Of a stretch of DNA of 63,130 nucleotides, positions 46,683 through 55,707 are shown piece by piece. The position numbers were made by a program, and so were the translations under genes. A model generated the notes under the pieces. The model made no database searches. It was given only the letters and a program-made list of their open reading frames with translations, and had not been told where the DNA came from. The DNA is from Candidatus Contendibacter sp. Lineage in GTDB: Bacteria > Pseudomonadota > Gammaproteobacteria > Competibacterales > Competibacteraceae. The stretch is from assembly GCA_008933795.1 (NCBI GenBank), contig WBUJ01000005.1:1-63130 (forward strand), read 5' to 3'. How positions within the stretch are numbered: position 1 is the first letter of the stretch; every line of letters starts with the position of its first letter.

Positions 46683-48884
46683 TTAAAGCGATCTGACGAG
46701 GCGGAACCCCCCGTCGAGATGACGCCTCCATGGGGCGTTCGGGTCCCGGTTGGCGGCGCGCATCCACGCCGGTCGGTAGAACCAGGATCCCCCCCGTACC
46801 GCGATAGCCGTCGTAGCGTTGTTTTCCACGCATCGGGTTTCGGCCCCTCCGTACCTGCTGTCATAAGCCGAACAGGTCCATTCCCAGACGTTCCCCAACA
46901 CGTCCGACAAATTCCAGGCGTTGGCCTGAAAGAAACCGACCGGCGCCGTATACCAATATCGATCCATGCATTGATGCTTCACCGGCCAGGTACGACCTCC
47001 CGGACCTCCGGTCTGGTCGGCAACATTGGCGTATCGGCAGGCTTGATCCGGGTCATCCCCCCAGTACCGCGCGCTGACCGTTCCCGCCCGCGCCGCATAC
47101 TCCCATTCCGCTTCGGTCGGGAGCCGGTAGCGCCACGCCGTCTGCTGGGAGAGCCAGGCCGCGTAAGCCAGCGCATCGTTCCAACTGACGCAGACCACCG
47201 GGTGCGCATCGCTGGACTCATAACCCGGCTGGCGCCAGCTCACACCCTCGCGCCAGCCCCACCTGCCCTCGGCGGCGCTCCAGGCGTAACAGCCTTGCTG
47301 CCCAATATTGCGTTCCCCCTGCGTCTGGTAGCCGGTGGCGCTGGCAAACCGTTTGAATTCCCCCACCGTCACTTCGTACTGGCCGATCTCAAAAGCTTCG
47401 ACACAAACCTGATGGCGCCGCTCGTCTTGGTCCCGATCCTGTTCAGAGGCCGGGCTGCCCATCTGAAAACAACCCTTGGGAATTGGCACCATCTCCAGCT
47501 TAAATGACTGGACGATGCCGGTGACCGGCGGCGTTTCCACCACCGGCGGCGTTTCCACCACCGGCGGCGTTTCCACCACCGGCGGCGTTTCCACCACCGG
47601 CGGCGTCTCTGCCATCGGTGACGACACAACCGGCGTAACCGGAGATTCGGGTGGCTTTGGCGGAGATCGCGACCCGATCCACAGTACACTCCACACCAAA
47701 CCGACTAACGCTACAGCGACCACCGCCACCCGCCAGCGCCGGTTCGGCCGCACCGGTCGTTCCCGGTCAACGCTTGGCTGCCGCAGCACGAGGATCGTCT
47801 TCTCTTCGTCCGGCAAAACTGGTTCCAGCTGCTGTTTCAGCGGTGGTCGTTCTCCGCTCCTCTCCTCGGCCAAAACGGCTTCCAGTCGCTGTTTGAACTC
47901 CCCGATGGACTGCAACCGCCGTTCGGGTTCCAGCACCAGCGCCTGGCCCAGCACCTCGTCGAGCGCGGCGGGTAAATCCGGGATGAAATGGCGGGCGGAT
48001 TCGAGCAAATCCGGTTGGTGGAGCAAATCATTCTGTTTGCGATCCAGCGCGGGGGGCGGTCGCTGCGCCGTCAGCATCGAATAGAGCGTCGCCGCCATGC
48101 CGTAGACATCGGTCCACGGCCCTTGTCGGTTCAGATGGCCGATCAGGTATTGTTCGTAGGGAGCATAACCCCTGGTAAAGATCAGCATGCTGCGGGTGTG
48201 ACTGCCGGTCACCTGTCGCGCCGCGCCGAAATCCAGCAGAATCAATCCTTCATCGGTTCGATACAGGTTGCCCGGTTTGATGTCCCGGTGCATGAACCCG
48301 GCTTCATGCACCTTCCGCAGCCCGTCCAGCACCGGCAGCACCAACTCGACCGCTGCGCGCCACGGCAGCCGGCCCCCTGGTTGCCGGTTCAGATACGCGG
48401 ACAGATCCTCGCCTTCGACGTAGTCCATCACCAGATAGGCGGTCCCGTTCATCTCAAAGTAGTTCAAGACCCGCACCACGTGGGGATGCTTGACTTGCGC
48501 CAGAGTGCGCGCTTCCGTCAGGAAGGTTTTCAACCCGTGCTCGAACGGTTCCTCATGCTCGCGTGAATTCAGCACCACCGTACTGCGGTCGGTGGAGCGC
48601 CCGACCAGCTCGCTCGGGTAGTACTCCTTGATCGCCACTTTCATCATCAGGGTCGCATCGAAGCCGCGATAGGTGATCCCGAATCCACCCTGGCCCAGCT
48701 TTTCCCCGACGATATAGCCCTTCAGTTGCGTCCCGACCGGCAGCAGCGCCGCGGAGCGATCCGCATGGAGTTGATGCTTGCAGATCGGGCACACGGCGGT
48801 CACATCCCACTCGCGTGGGTGAAAACACCCCGGACAGGTTACCCTGCCAAGGCTGGCGTGGGTTTCATCCAACGGCGCAGTCAT
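46683..48884 (-). CDS. Ser/Thr protein kinase fused to FGE-sulfatase-like domain
   Basis: 733 residues. N-terminal zinc-ribbon-like CPGC/CPIC (17-20 and 32-35). Kinase domain about 58-340: GQGGFGITYRG glycine loop, Lys86 in VAIKEYYP, HRDIKPGN (199-206), DFGAAR. A TM helix at about 386-404 leads to a proline-rich VVETPP repeat (about 425-454) and then an FGE-like domain (about 465-733, with MVPIPKGCFQMGSP, YRLPTEAEWEYAAR and GGSWFYRPAWMRAANRD). This splits kinase inside and effector-binding FGE fold outside. The Cys pair of active formylglycine enzymes is not evident, so it may act as a sensor. ATG 48884 preferred. Confidence 0.9.
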   Translation of the reverse strand: MTAPLDETHASLGRVTCPGCFHPREWDVTAVCPICKHQLHADRSAALLPVGTQLKGYIVGEKLGQGGFGITYRGFDATLMMKVAIKEYYPSELVGRSTDRSTVVLNSREHEEPFEHGLKTFLTEARTLAQVKHPHVVRVLNYFEMNGTAYLVMDYVEGEDLSAYLNRQPGGRLPWRAAVELVLPVLDGLRKVHEAGFMHRDIKPGNLYRTDEGLILLDFGAARQVTGSHTRSMLIFTRGYAPYEQYLIGHLNRQGPWTDVYGMAATLYSMLTAQRPPPALDRKQNDLLHQPDLLESARHFIPDLPAALDEVLGQALVLEPERRLQSIGEFKQRLEAVLAEERSGERPPLKQQLEPVLPDEEKTILVLRQPSVDRERPVRPNRRWRVAVVAVALVGLVWSVLWIGSRSPPKPPESPVTPVVSSPMAETPPVVETPPVVETPPVVETPPVVETPPVTGIVQSFKLEMVPIPKGCFQMGSPASEQDRDQDERRHQVCVEAFEIGQYEVTVGEFKRFASATGYQTQGERNIGQQGCYAWSAAEGRWGWREGVSWRQPGYESSDAHPVVCVSWNDALAYAAWLSQQTAWRYRLPTEAEWEYAARAGTVSARYWGDDPDQACRYANVADQTGGPGGRTWPVKHQCMDRYWYTAPVGFFQANAWNLSDVLGNVWEWTCSAYDSRYGGAETRCVENNATTAIAVRGGSWFYRPAWMRAANRDPNAPWRRHLDGGFRLVRSL
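47526..47607 (-). repeat. 18-bp tandem repeat in the kinase linker
   Basis: Four perfect 18-bp units (47526-47597) plus a 10-bp partial copy. They encode VVETPP in the extracytoplasmic stalk and may vary in number. Confidence 0.95.
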
Positions 48885-48934
48885 CCGGCAAATCCCCAAA
48901 ACTGTGGTAACGATGACTTTCTACAGCCTACATA

Positions 48935-49091
48935 TTTAGATAGTGTCTGATTTAGATAGTGTCTGAATGAAAACCTGAGATGTAGGTTGGGCATAAGCGA
49001 AGCGTTGCCCAACAGGATCAGGATGTTGGGCTTCGCAAGCTCAGCCCAACCTACTGGGTTTCAGGGTTTCCGGTCAGACACTAAATAATAG
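48935..49091. mobile_element. MITE-like element with imperfect inverted ends
   Basis: Left end ATTTAGATAGTGTCTGA... GTAGGTTGGGC and right end (inverted) match over about 40 bases with gaps. The centre pairs GTTGGGC/GCCCAAC. The left end is doubled: TTTAGATAGTGTCTGA occurs exactly at 48935-48950 and 48951-48966. No transposase. Confidence 0.6.
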
Positions 49092-49121
49092 TCGAGCGTT
49101 CTGGCTCACCTCCGGCGCTGA

Positions 49122-49292
49122 ATCGATCCCAGCGGCTCTGGCAAGAGCGCCCTGCTCAAGTACCTGGGGACAGTCACCGAGCTGAACGCCGGCTACATTT
49201 AGATGTCCGGGGAGGCAGTGTACAACGGCGTCTAGCATGACCTCGATGCGCGTACCTTGCGCCAAGGGCGGGAATTCGGTCGATTTGGATAG
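49122..49292 (+). pseudogene. Degenerate copy of the exporter ABC ATPase
   Basis: In one frame it reads DPSGSGKSALLKYLGTVTE, then a stop, MSGEAVYNGV, another stop, and finally GREFG near the end. These align in order with the ATPase at 44.7 kb (PSGSGKSTLLKCLGAVTE, LSGETVYDGG and the ending GREFG). Two in-frame stops and loss of the whole middle make it a dead relic of a duplication. Confidence 0.75.
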
Positions 49293-49312
49293 CGCGCGCG
49301 ACCCAGTCGGGT

Positions 49313-50046
49313 TCAAGCCCGGATCACCGTGATCCACCGACCCTGGGGACTTTGCATCTCGCTGCTGGAGGTGCGTTCCCGGAGCGGCGGCTGTCCGGAT
49401 CGCCGGTCGAAAATCACCAGCTAGCCGCCGTCCAGTCCCAGCCCGGCCAGATAGCCGTCCAGTTGCGCTAGGCCCTCCGTCAGCGGGTCCGGTTCGCCGT
49501 CGCGCCAGACCTTGAGTTCGATGCCCAGCGTCACTGGGCCGGGCGCTTGGGATACCCGACCCGCAACTGCCGCAGCAGGGAAATCAGCGTATCCCCGACC
49601 AGCGCATCCACTTCGTCCAGCAGCAGCGCCAGCGGCTGCGGCGAGCGTTCGCACCAGCGGGTCAGAAACACGCCCAGCGCTGAACCCGGCGGCGGCGTCG
49701 CCAGAACCTCGCGCCCCAGTCCCGGCGCTTCGGCGTCCGCCGTCCAGTCGCGCGCCCACGCGGCGATGTCGGTCACTACCGTGGCCAGCGCCCGGTCCAC
49801 CTGCTCGCGGTAGGCCTGGGCGCCCTCCAGGTTGGCGTACACCGCCCGGTAGCGGCCTTCCCGGTTCAAATAATTCGCCAGCGCCAGCAGGCAGGTCGTC
49901 TTGCCGGTCTGCCGGGGCGCGTGCAGCAGGAAGTATTTCTTCTGCGCGATCAGTGTCAGGACTTCCTCCAAGTCCCAGCGCTGCAAGGGGGGAACGCTGT
50001 AATGGCCTTCGGGAACGACCGGACCTTCGGTGTTAAAAAAACGCAT
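49313..50046 (-). pseudogene. AAA-ATPase/PD-(D/E)XK-type protein, internally deleted
   Basis: N-terminal 170 codons look intact: MRFFNTEGPVVPEGHYSVPP, HAPRQTGKTTCLLALANYL (Walker A) and LALLLDEVDALVGDT (Walker B). After YPKRP the frame shifts and jumps to the C-terminal nuclease-like part, TLGIELKVWRDGEPDPL. It then meets a TAG at 49421-49423 (minus strand) where a Trp is expected before LVIFDRR. The intact family is about 500 residues; about half is missing here. Confidence 0.7.
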
Positions 50047-50076
50047 GGCGTGTCTCCCACAAAATCAGGGCCTGTA

Positions 50077-50382
50077 CTATAGGCCAAAGTTCCTTCTTCC
50101 CTCTTGCTGACTTTTCCACCGCAGCGCTGCCCGGGCCAGAGCATGGGACGCGAGCGGCAGCGTCAGCAGCAACACGATCAACAGCAGCGCCAGTCGTGCG
50201 AGCCAGGCCGGCTCGGGCATCAGCAACCCGGCGCCCAAAATGAACGCGAACAGCGCCAGGGTGCCGGCCTTGGTGGCAGCGTGCTGGCGGGACAACGCGT
50301 CGGGCAGGCGCACCACGCCCCAAGCGGCGATCAGCAGGACAACCGTACCCAGCAGGCACAACCCCTGTCCCAGGAGATTCAT
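50077..50382 (-). CDS. mrpG: Mrp Na+/H+ antiporter subunit G
   Basis: 101 residues, three TM helices. WGVVRLPDALSRQHAATKAGTLALF is the MrpG/MnhG signature. Last gene of the mrp operon. ATG 50382 is preceded by GGAGGAGG and overlaps the mrpF stop by 4 bases. Downstream lies the AAA-ATPase relic. Confidence 0.9.
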   Translation of the reverse strand: MNLLGQGLCLLGTVVLLIAAWGVVRLPDALSRQHAATKAGTLALFAFILGAGLLMPEPAWLARLALLLIVLLLTLPLASHALARAALRWKSQQEGRRNFGL

Positions 50383-50654
50383 GACGGTTCCTCCTCCCGC
50401 ACGGCGCACCGGTCAACCCAGCGCGCCCAGGCCAGAGTCCCGACGAACCCGACCAGCGCCAGACCCAGCGCCACATCCAGAAAAGCGGTGCGACCGGTGA
50501 TCAGGGCAGCAGCGATGCCCAGCAGCACCGCCACGGCGAACAGCAAATCCAGCGCCACCACCCGGTCGGCGGGCGTCGGTCCCTGCAGCAGCCGGTAAAA
50601 TCCCAGCAGCGCCGCCAGTCCCGCCAGGACCACGCAGCCATACAGCAGCATCAT
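50379..50654 (-). CDS. mrpF: Mrp antiporter subunit F
   Basis: 91 residues, three hydrophobic segments, with LLQGPTPADRVVALDLL, the MrpF hallmark. Small integral membrane subunit, part of the Na+/H+ antiport complex. Overlaps both neighbours by a few bases. Confidence 0.9.
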   Translation of the reverse strand: MMLLYGCVVLAGLAALLGFYRLLQGPTPADRVVALDLLFAVAVLLGIAAALITGRTAFLDVALGLALVGFVGTLAWARWVDRCAVREEEPS

Positions 50655-50992
50655 CGTTGTTCCTCTTCGAACAAAGCCCGCACCGGTCGCTCGAAATGGC
50701 GACGAATCGCCGCCAGCGCGGCCTCGGCCTGGGCGAGGTCCAGAACGTGCAGCAGAAGCTCCCGCCGTGCGGGATCGAGATCCACCGTGGTGGTGCCTGG
50801 AGTCAGGGTAATCAGCAGCCCCAACGCGACTGCGCCGATCTCGCTCAGCCCCTCGTCGTAGGCCAGACGCACCAGTCCCGGTTGCCGGGTCGGCCCGCCG
50901 CGCAGGATCAGCCAGGCCGTAGCCCAGCCGGAGAGCACCACTTCCAGCGGGAAGCGCATTAGCAACGATAAAGCCGCGCGCCAGCGGTTCAT
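50651..50992 (-). CDS. mrpE: Mrp antiporter subunit E
   Basis: 113 residues; one or two TM segments then a soluble tail. ALGLLITLTPGTTTVDLDPARREL and the downstream VLDLAQ are characteristic of MrpE/MnhE. Start ATG 50992 overlaps the mrpD stop. Confidence 0.88.
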   Translation of the reverse strand: MNRWRAALSLLMRFPLEVVLSGWATAWLILRGGPTRQPGLVRLAYDEGLSEIGAVALGLLITLTPGTTTVDLDPARRELLLHVLDLAQAEAALAAIRRHFERPVRALFEEEQR

Positions 50993-52452
50993 GGCGTGCT
51001 TCCTCCTCTCGCCAGACTCGCGGCGGCTGCCTCCGCATAGTGGATGAACGGCTCCGGCCACAGCCCCATCACCAGGATCAGCGCCGTCAGCAGAATCACC
51101 GCTCCATACGCGGGTCCCAGTCCGGCGACCGGCGCGATCCCATCGCCGGTCGGATGCGGTTTCCAGAACGCCTCCAGGCCGATCTTGAGCATCGAATACA
51201 GGGTCAACAGACCCACCGCCAGCGCCGCGCCGCCCCACAGCCAGCGTTCCTGGGCGAAGCTTTCCCGCACCAGCAGGTACTTGCCCCAGAACCCCGACAG
51301 CGGCGGCACGCCGACCAGCGCCAGCGCAGCGATCAGGAACAGCAGCGCGAGTCCGGGCCGCGCGGCGTACAGGCCGCCGATCCGCCGCAGATCGTGGTGG
51401 CCGGCCAACGCCCAGATCAGTCCGGCGATCAGGAACAGACTGGCCTTGGCCGCGATGTTATGCAGGGTGAAAAACAGCGTAGCCGCCGCGCCCGCCGGAC
51501 TGGCCAAAGCGATGCCGAGCAACAGGTAACCGATCTGGCTGACGATGTGAAAGGCCAGAATCCGCCGCAAATCCCAGTGATAGACCGCGCCCAGTCCTCC
51601 TGCGACCATGGTGAGCAGCGCGATCCCGCCCAGCGCTTCGTACAGGACGGCGGGCGCGGCGCTGAAAACCTCGCCCAGCAGTCGCAGCAGGGCGTAGACG
51701 CCGACCTTGGTCAACAGCCCGCCGATCAGGGCCAGCACCGGCGCCGGCAGGGTGTGATAGCTGGCCGGCAGCCAGAAGAACAGGGGGAAAGCGCCCGCCT
51801 TGAGCAGCAGCGCCAGCCCCAGCAGGGCAACGTAAACCGGCAGCACGGCGGCCAGTTCGGGACGCTGGGCTGCCTGATGCAGGGCGCTGAAATTGAGGTG
51901 GCCGGTCGCGCCGTACAGCAGGGCGACGGCGATCAACAGCAACAGGGTTCCCACCAGGTTCAGGGCCAGGTACGCGAATGCAGCCTGCAACTGGCGCGGT
52001 TCGCCACCGTGAACCAGCAGGCCCAGCACCGCGATCAGCATCAGTTCGAACCAGACGTACAGGTTGAACAGATCGGCGGTCACGAACGCCGCCCCAACCG
52101 CCGCCAGCAGGCCGTGGAGGAGCGGATGCAGGGTCGGCGTCTCCGGGGCCGAATCGGCGCGGCTGGTTTGGTACAACAACACCGCCACGCCCAGCACGGC
52201 GGTGATGAACACCAAAGCTGCGCTCAACCGGTCGGCGGCGAGCTCGATGGCGTAGGGCAGCGGCCAGCCGCCCACGGCCAGCGAAAGCCGGCCGGTTTGT
52301 TCCACCGCGATCAGCAGCGCGCCGGCACAGAACGCCAGCAGCAGCGCGCCGGCCAGGCTGACGGTTCGGCGCACCCGCACCGGCTGGCGGTGAAGCAGGG
52401 CGATCAGCAGCGCGGTCGCCAGCGGGACCAGCAGCGGGCTCAGCACCAGCAC
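50989..52452 (-). CDS. mrpD: Mrp antiporter subunit D (NuoM/N-like)
   Basis: 487 residues, about 14 TM helices. Proton-channel subunit related to complex I. Contains WFELMLIAVLGLLV (key Glu), GAFPLFFWLPASYH with Lys upstream, and LLTKVGVYALLRL. GTG 52452 is chosen as the start; the longer frame to 52563 reads mrpC sequence out of frame and is not credible. Confidence 0.9.
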   Translation of the reverse strand: MLVLSPLLVPLATALLIALLHRQPVRVRRTVSLAGALLLAFCAGALLIAVEQTGRLSLAVGGWPLPYAIELAADRLSAALVFITAVLGVAVLLYQTSRADSAPETPTLHPLLHGLLAAVGAAFVTADLFNLYVWFELMLIAVLGLLVHGGEPRQLQAAFAYLALNLVGTLLLLIAVALLYGATGHLNFSALHQAAQRPELAAVLPVYVALLGLALLLKAGAFPLFFWLPASYHTLPAPVLALIGGLLTKVGVYALLRLLGEVFSAAPAVLYEALGGIALLTMVAGGLGAVYHWDLRRILAFHIVSQIGYLLLGIALASPAGAAATLFFTLHNIAAKASLFLIAGLIWALAGHHDLRRIGGLYAARPGLALLFLIAALALVGVPPLSGFWGKYLLVRESFAQERWLWGGAALAVGLLTLYSMLKIGLEAFWKPHPTGDGIAPVAGLGPAYGAVILLTALILVMGLWPEPFIHYAEAAAASLARGGSTP

Positions 52453-52462
52453 GGCGACGCGC

Positions 52463-52846
52463 TCATTCCAACACCGCCGGCTTGACCGGATCGGTGTCGG
52501 GCGGTTCGGCGGCCCGCCACTGGTTGGTATCGTCGCTGGCGCCTTGCTGGCGCAGCCGCGCACCCAGCACCAGCGTGAAGCACAGCAGCGCGAAACTGAT
52601 GACGATGGCGGTCAGCACCAGCGCCTGCGGCAACGGATTGGCCGCCGTCGCCGCCAGTTCCGTCGCGCCCGCCGGGAGGATGGCCGGTTGCAGCGGCCCG
52701 AACCGGCCGGCGGCGAACACGATCAGATTCGCCGCGCTGCCCAGCACCGCCAGGCCGACGATGCAGCGGAACAGGTCGCGCGACAGGGTCAGGTAAACCC
52801 CGGCGGCGGCGATCAGGGCGATAGTCAGCGCCAGCAGCGCGCTCAT
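52463..52846 (-). CDS. mrpC: Mrp antiporter subunit C (NuoK-like)
   Basis: 127 residues, three TM helices. GVYLTLSRDLFRCIVGLAVL followed by NPLPQALVLTAIVISFALLC is the MrpC/NuoK pattern. A hydrophilic tail of about 20 residues (PPDTDPVKPAVLE) ends it. Overlaps mrpB by 4 bases. Confidence 0.92.
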   Translation of the reverse strand: MSALLALTIALIAAAGVYLTLSRDLFRCIVGLAVLGSAANLIVFAAGRFGPLQPAILPAGATELAATAANPLPQALVLTAIVISFALLCFTLVLGARLRQQGASDDTNQWRAAEPPDTDPVKPAVLE

Positions 52847-53286
52847 GGCGCTCCTCCCCGGTCCATTTCCCCCCCGCGCAGCAGCGCCAGCACGTAACCG
52901 GCCAGGGTTCCCCACACCGCCAGGAAGACGCCGATATCGAACAGCAGCACCGTCGACAGCGGCAGCTCGGCGAATCCCAGCGGCAGGTTCCACCAGAGAT
53001 GAGTGAGATAGGGCCGGCCCAGAGCCAGCGCCGGCAGGCCGCTGAGCAGCGCCAGGGCCGCGCCCAGCAGGGCCAGCGGTATCGGTCCCAACGGCACCCG
53101 TCGCTGCGCCGGCGTCGCGCCGAACACCATGGCGTAGGCCGCGGTGCCCGCTACGGCCACCAGCCCGCCGATGAAACCGCCGCCGGGCGCGTTGTGACCG
53201 CGCAGCAGAATCCACACTGCCGCCGCCAGCAGCAGGCCATACAGCGGACCGGTGGTCCGTTCCAGCAGCAGGGCCCGGCCGGTCAC
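52843..53286 (-). CDS. mrpB: Mrp antiporter subunit B
   Basis: 147 residues, four TM helices. RGHNAPGGGFIGGLVAVAG is the MrpB/MnhB hallmark, with PLSTVLLFDIGVFLAVWG in the second half. GTG 53286 overlaps the mrpA stop (GTGA). Confidence 0.93.
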   Translation of the reverse strand: MTGRALLLERTTGPLYGLLLAAAVWILLRGHNAPGGGFIGGLVAVAGTAAYAMVFGATPAQRRVPLGPIPLALLGAALALLSGLPALALGRPYLTHLWWNLPLGFAELPLSTVLLFDIGVFLAVWGTLAGYVLALLRGGEMDRGGAP

Positions 53287-55583
53287 GGCGCGGCCTCCCG
53301 TCGGGCACGCAGCAGCCCGCCCAGCAAGGGCAGGGCCGCCAGCAGGGAAAAGACGACCACGGTGATTTCGCCCAGGGTATCGAGGGCGCGGAAATCCACG
53401 ATGATGACGTTGACCACGTTATGACCGTACGCCTGGGGCAGGCTGGTGGCTCCAAACCAGTCCGCCAGGGTCGTATCCGGCGGCAGCGCCAGCATCCCCA
53501 GCAGCAGGACCAGGATACCGACGCCGCTGGCCGCCGCCAGCAGCGCATTGCGCCAATACGGTTCATCCGCCGCCAGCGCAGGCGGCGGTCCGAAGCGCGG
53601 CAGAACGGCAGCGGCGACCACCACCAGCGCGGTTTCCACCGCGAACTGGGTGAAAGCCAGATCGGGCGCGCCGGCGAACAGGAACAGCACCGCGCTGCCA
53701 TAACCGACCAGCCCGCTGGTCATCAGCAGCGCCATGCGGTCGCGCACTGCGACGCTGGCCGCCGCGCCGGCCAGCATCAGCACCGCCGCCGTCAGCCACG
53801 CCCCGCTCTGCGCCGGCCAGTCGCCGCCGTCCCGCGCCCAGTCCTGGAGCCTGCGCGCCCAGTCCTCGGCCGGATTTAACCCGGTCGCCAGACCCGCGCC
53901 CACGGCCAGAAGCAGCAAACCCGCCAGGGTGGCGCGTAGATAACCGGCCAGCCGGCCGTGTTGCAGGGCGCGGGTTTGCCAGGCAGCGACGCGGGGCAGA
54001 CTTTCCAGCAGAAACCGATAGCCGGCGGTCGGGCCGAAGCGGTCCAGCCAGCGGGTAAAATGCAGCGCGCGATACAGCCGGTCCCAGACCAGGAACAGCC
54101 CCAGCCCGATCAGCAGGGTGATCTCGGTGGCGGTGAGGACCGTGCCGAAGACGTAGGAAGCCTGCACGTCCACCGCGCCCAGTTCCAGCGCCATCGCCTG
54201 GGTCGCCGCCGCCAGCAGAGGATCGGCCAGATCGGGCAGAAACTCGAACTCGATGCCGATCAGGGCGAGCAGCAGCGGCGGCAGAATCATCCGCCAGGGC
54301 GCTTCGTGAATCCGCTCCCCGGGCCATTCCGGGGGGCCACCAAACACCCGCACCGCCGCCACCGCCGCCACCGCCACGGCGGTCGCGTTGACGAACAGGG
54401 TGGCGTAACCGATCGCGTCGAGCAGCTCGGCGTCTTCCTTGGCGACGGTGATCAGATCCTTGGCGACGAAGCCGAACGACAGCGGCAGACCGGCCATGGA
54501 CAGCCCGGCCAGCATCGCCACCGCCGCCGTCCAGGGCATGGCCCGCCACAGTCCCATCAGCCGGTCAATCGAACGGGTGCCGGTGGCGTGATCAATGTTG
54601 CCGACCACCATGAACAGCGGCGCCTTGTACAGGGCGTGGGCGAACAGAAAGGCCACCGCTGCCAGGCTCGCGCCCGGATTGGGCAAACCGATCAGCAGGG
54701 TCAGGGTGCCCAGGGCCGAGATCGTGGACCCGGCCAGGATACGTTTGAGATCGCGCTCCCGCAGCGCCAGCACCGCGCCCCAGACCGCTGTGAACGCACC
54801 GACGCCGACCAGCGCGCTCTCCCAGAGCCAGAGATCGTTGAAAACCGGGTCCAGCCGGGCCATGAGGTAGATGCCCAGCTTGACCAGGGTCGCGGAGTGC
54901 AGATAGGCGCTCACCGGGGTGGGCGCGGTCATGGCGTTGGGCAGCCAGAAATGGAAGGGAAACTGGGCGGATTTGGTGAAACAGCCCGTCAGCAGCAGGA
55001 TCAGGGCGGCAGGTAGCCGTGGGTCGGCGGCCAGCGCCTGCTTCTGGGCGATGAGGGCCTGGAGCGAGTAGCTTCCCGTGATGTCGCCCAGCAGCAGGAT
55101 GGCCGCCAGCAGCGCCAGCCCGCCGCTCAGCGTCACCAGCAGCGCCTGGCGGGCGGCGTTTCGCGCCGCTTCATCCTCATGATGGAAGCCGACCAGCAGG
55201 AAGGAGGTCAGGCTGGTCAGCTCCCAGAAGACGAACACGATCAGCAGATGATCGGCGCTGACCGCCCCGATCATCGCCGCCATGAACGCCAGCAGAATCA
55301 GGAACAGCCGGCCCCGGCGCGGCTCGTGGGCCAGATAGCCGCTGGCGTAGACGCACACCAGGGCGCCGATGCCGGTGATCAGCGCCAGGAACTGGGCGGA
55401 CAGGCCGTCAACGTGAACCGCTAACTCCACACCCAGGCTAGGAACCCAGGTCCAGGCGCCGCGCCAGGGCAGCGGGTGATGCAACAGGCCCCAGACCAGG
55501 CCGGCAAATCCCGCCAGCGGCAGCAACGCCACCCACAGGAAGCGGGAATCCCAGCCAGGGGCATGAGCAGCGGTGGCGGACAT
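53283..55583 (-). CDS. mrpA: Mrp antiporter subunit A (NuoL-like)
   Basis: 766 residues, about 20 TM segments. NuoL-like core with FWELTSLTSFLLVGFHHEDEAARNAARQALLVT, in pieces, then FPFHFWLPNAMTAPTPVSAYLHSATLVKLGIYL. The C-terminal third (MLLMTSGLVGYGSAVLFLFAGAPDLAFTQF) is the MrpA-specific extension. First gene of mrpABCDEFG. The operon would exchange Na+ for H+, balancing Na+ export by the decarboxylase at 37.9-41.6 kb. Confidence 0.95.
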   Translation of the reverse strand: MSATAAHAPGWDSRFLWVALLPLAGFAGLVWGLLHHPLPWRGAWTWVPSLGVELAVHVDGLSAQFLALITGIGALVCVYASGYLAHEPRRGRLFLILLAFMAAMIGAVSADHLLIVFVFWELTSLTSFLLVGFHHEDEAARNAARQALLVTLSGGLALLAAILLLGDITGSYSLQALIAQKQALAADPRLPAALILLLTGCFTKSAQFPFHFWLPNAMTAPTPVSAYLHSATLVKLGIYLMARLDPVFNDLWLWESALVGVGAFTAVWGAVLALRERDLKRILAGSTISALGTLTLLIGLPNPGASLAAVAFLFAHALYKAPLFMVVGNIDHATGTRSIDRLMGLWRAMPWTAAVAMLAGLSMAGLPLSFGFVAKDLITVAKEDAELLDAIGYATLFVNATAVAVAAVAAVRVFGGPPEWPGERIHEAPWRMILPPLLLALIGIEFEFLPDLADPLLAAATQAMALELGAVDVQASYVFGTVLTATEITLLIGLGLFLVWDRLYRALHFTRWLDRFGPTAGYRFLLESLPRVAAWQTRALQHGRLAGYLRATLAGLLLLAVGAGLATGLNPAEDWARRLQDWARDGGDWPAQSGAWLTAAVLMLAGAAASVAVRDRMALLMTSGLVGYGSAVLFLFAGAPDLAFTQFAVETALVVVAAAVLPRFGPPPALAADEPYWRNALLAAASGVGILVLLLGMLALPPDTTLADWFGATSLPQAYGHNVVNVIIVDFRALDTLGEITVVVFSLLAALPLLGGLLRARREAAP

Positions 55584-55707
55584 GGCGGTGGGGCATCCTC
55601 GGGCGATTTTGGTAACAGCCTGTTATGTCCACCGGACGCAGCGCAAGGTTCCCGGCGGCGGTCATCGGGTCTTGCCTGCTTTCAAGCCCGTGCAACTACG
55701 GACCTGC

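Noticed and set aside
47526-47607. Tandem repeat as a CRISPR array
   Set aside because: Units are adjacent with no spacers and lie in frame in a coding region.
51040-52485. 481-codon plus-strand frame in the mrp operon
   Set aside because: Gln/Arg-rich shadow of mrpD; no ribosome site or family.
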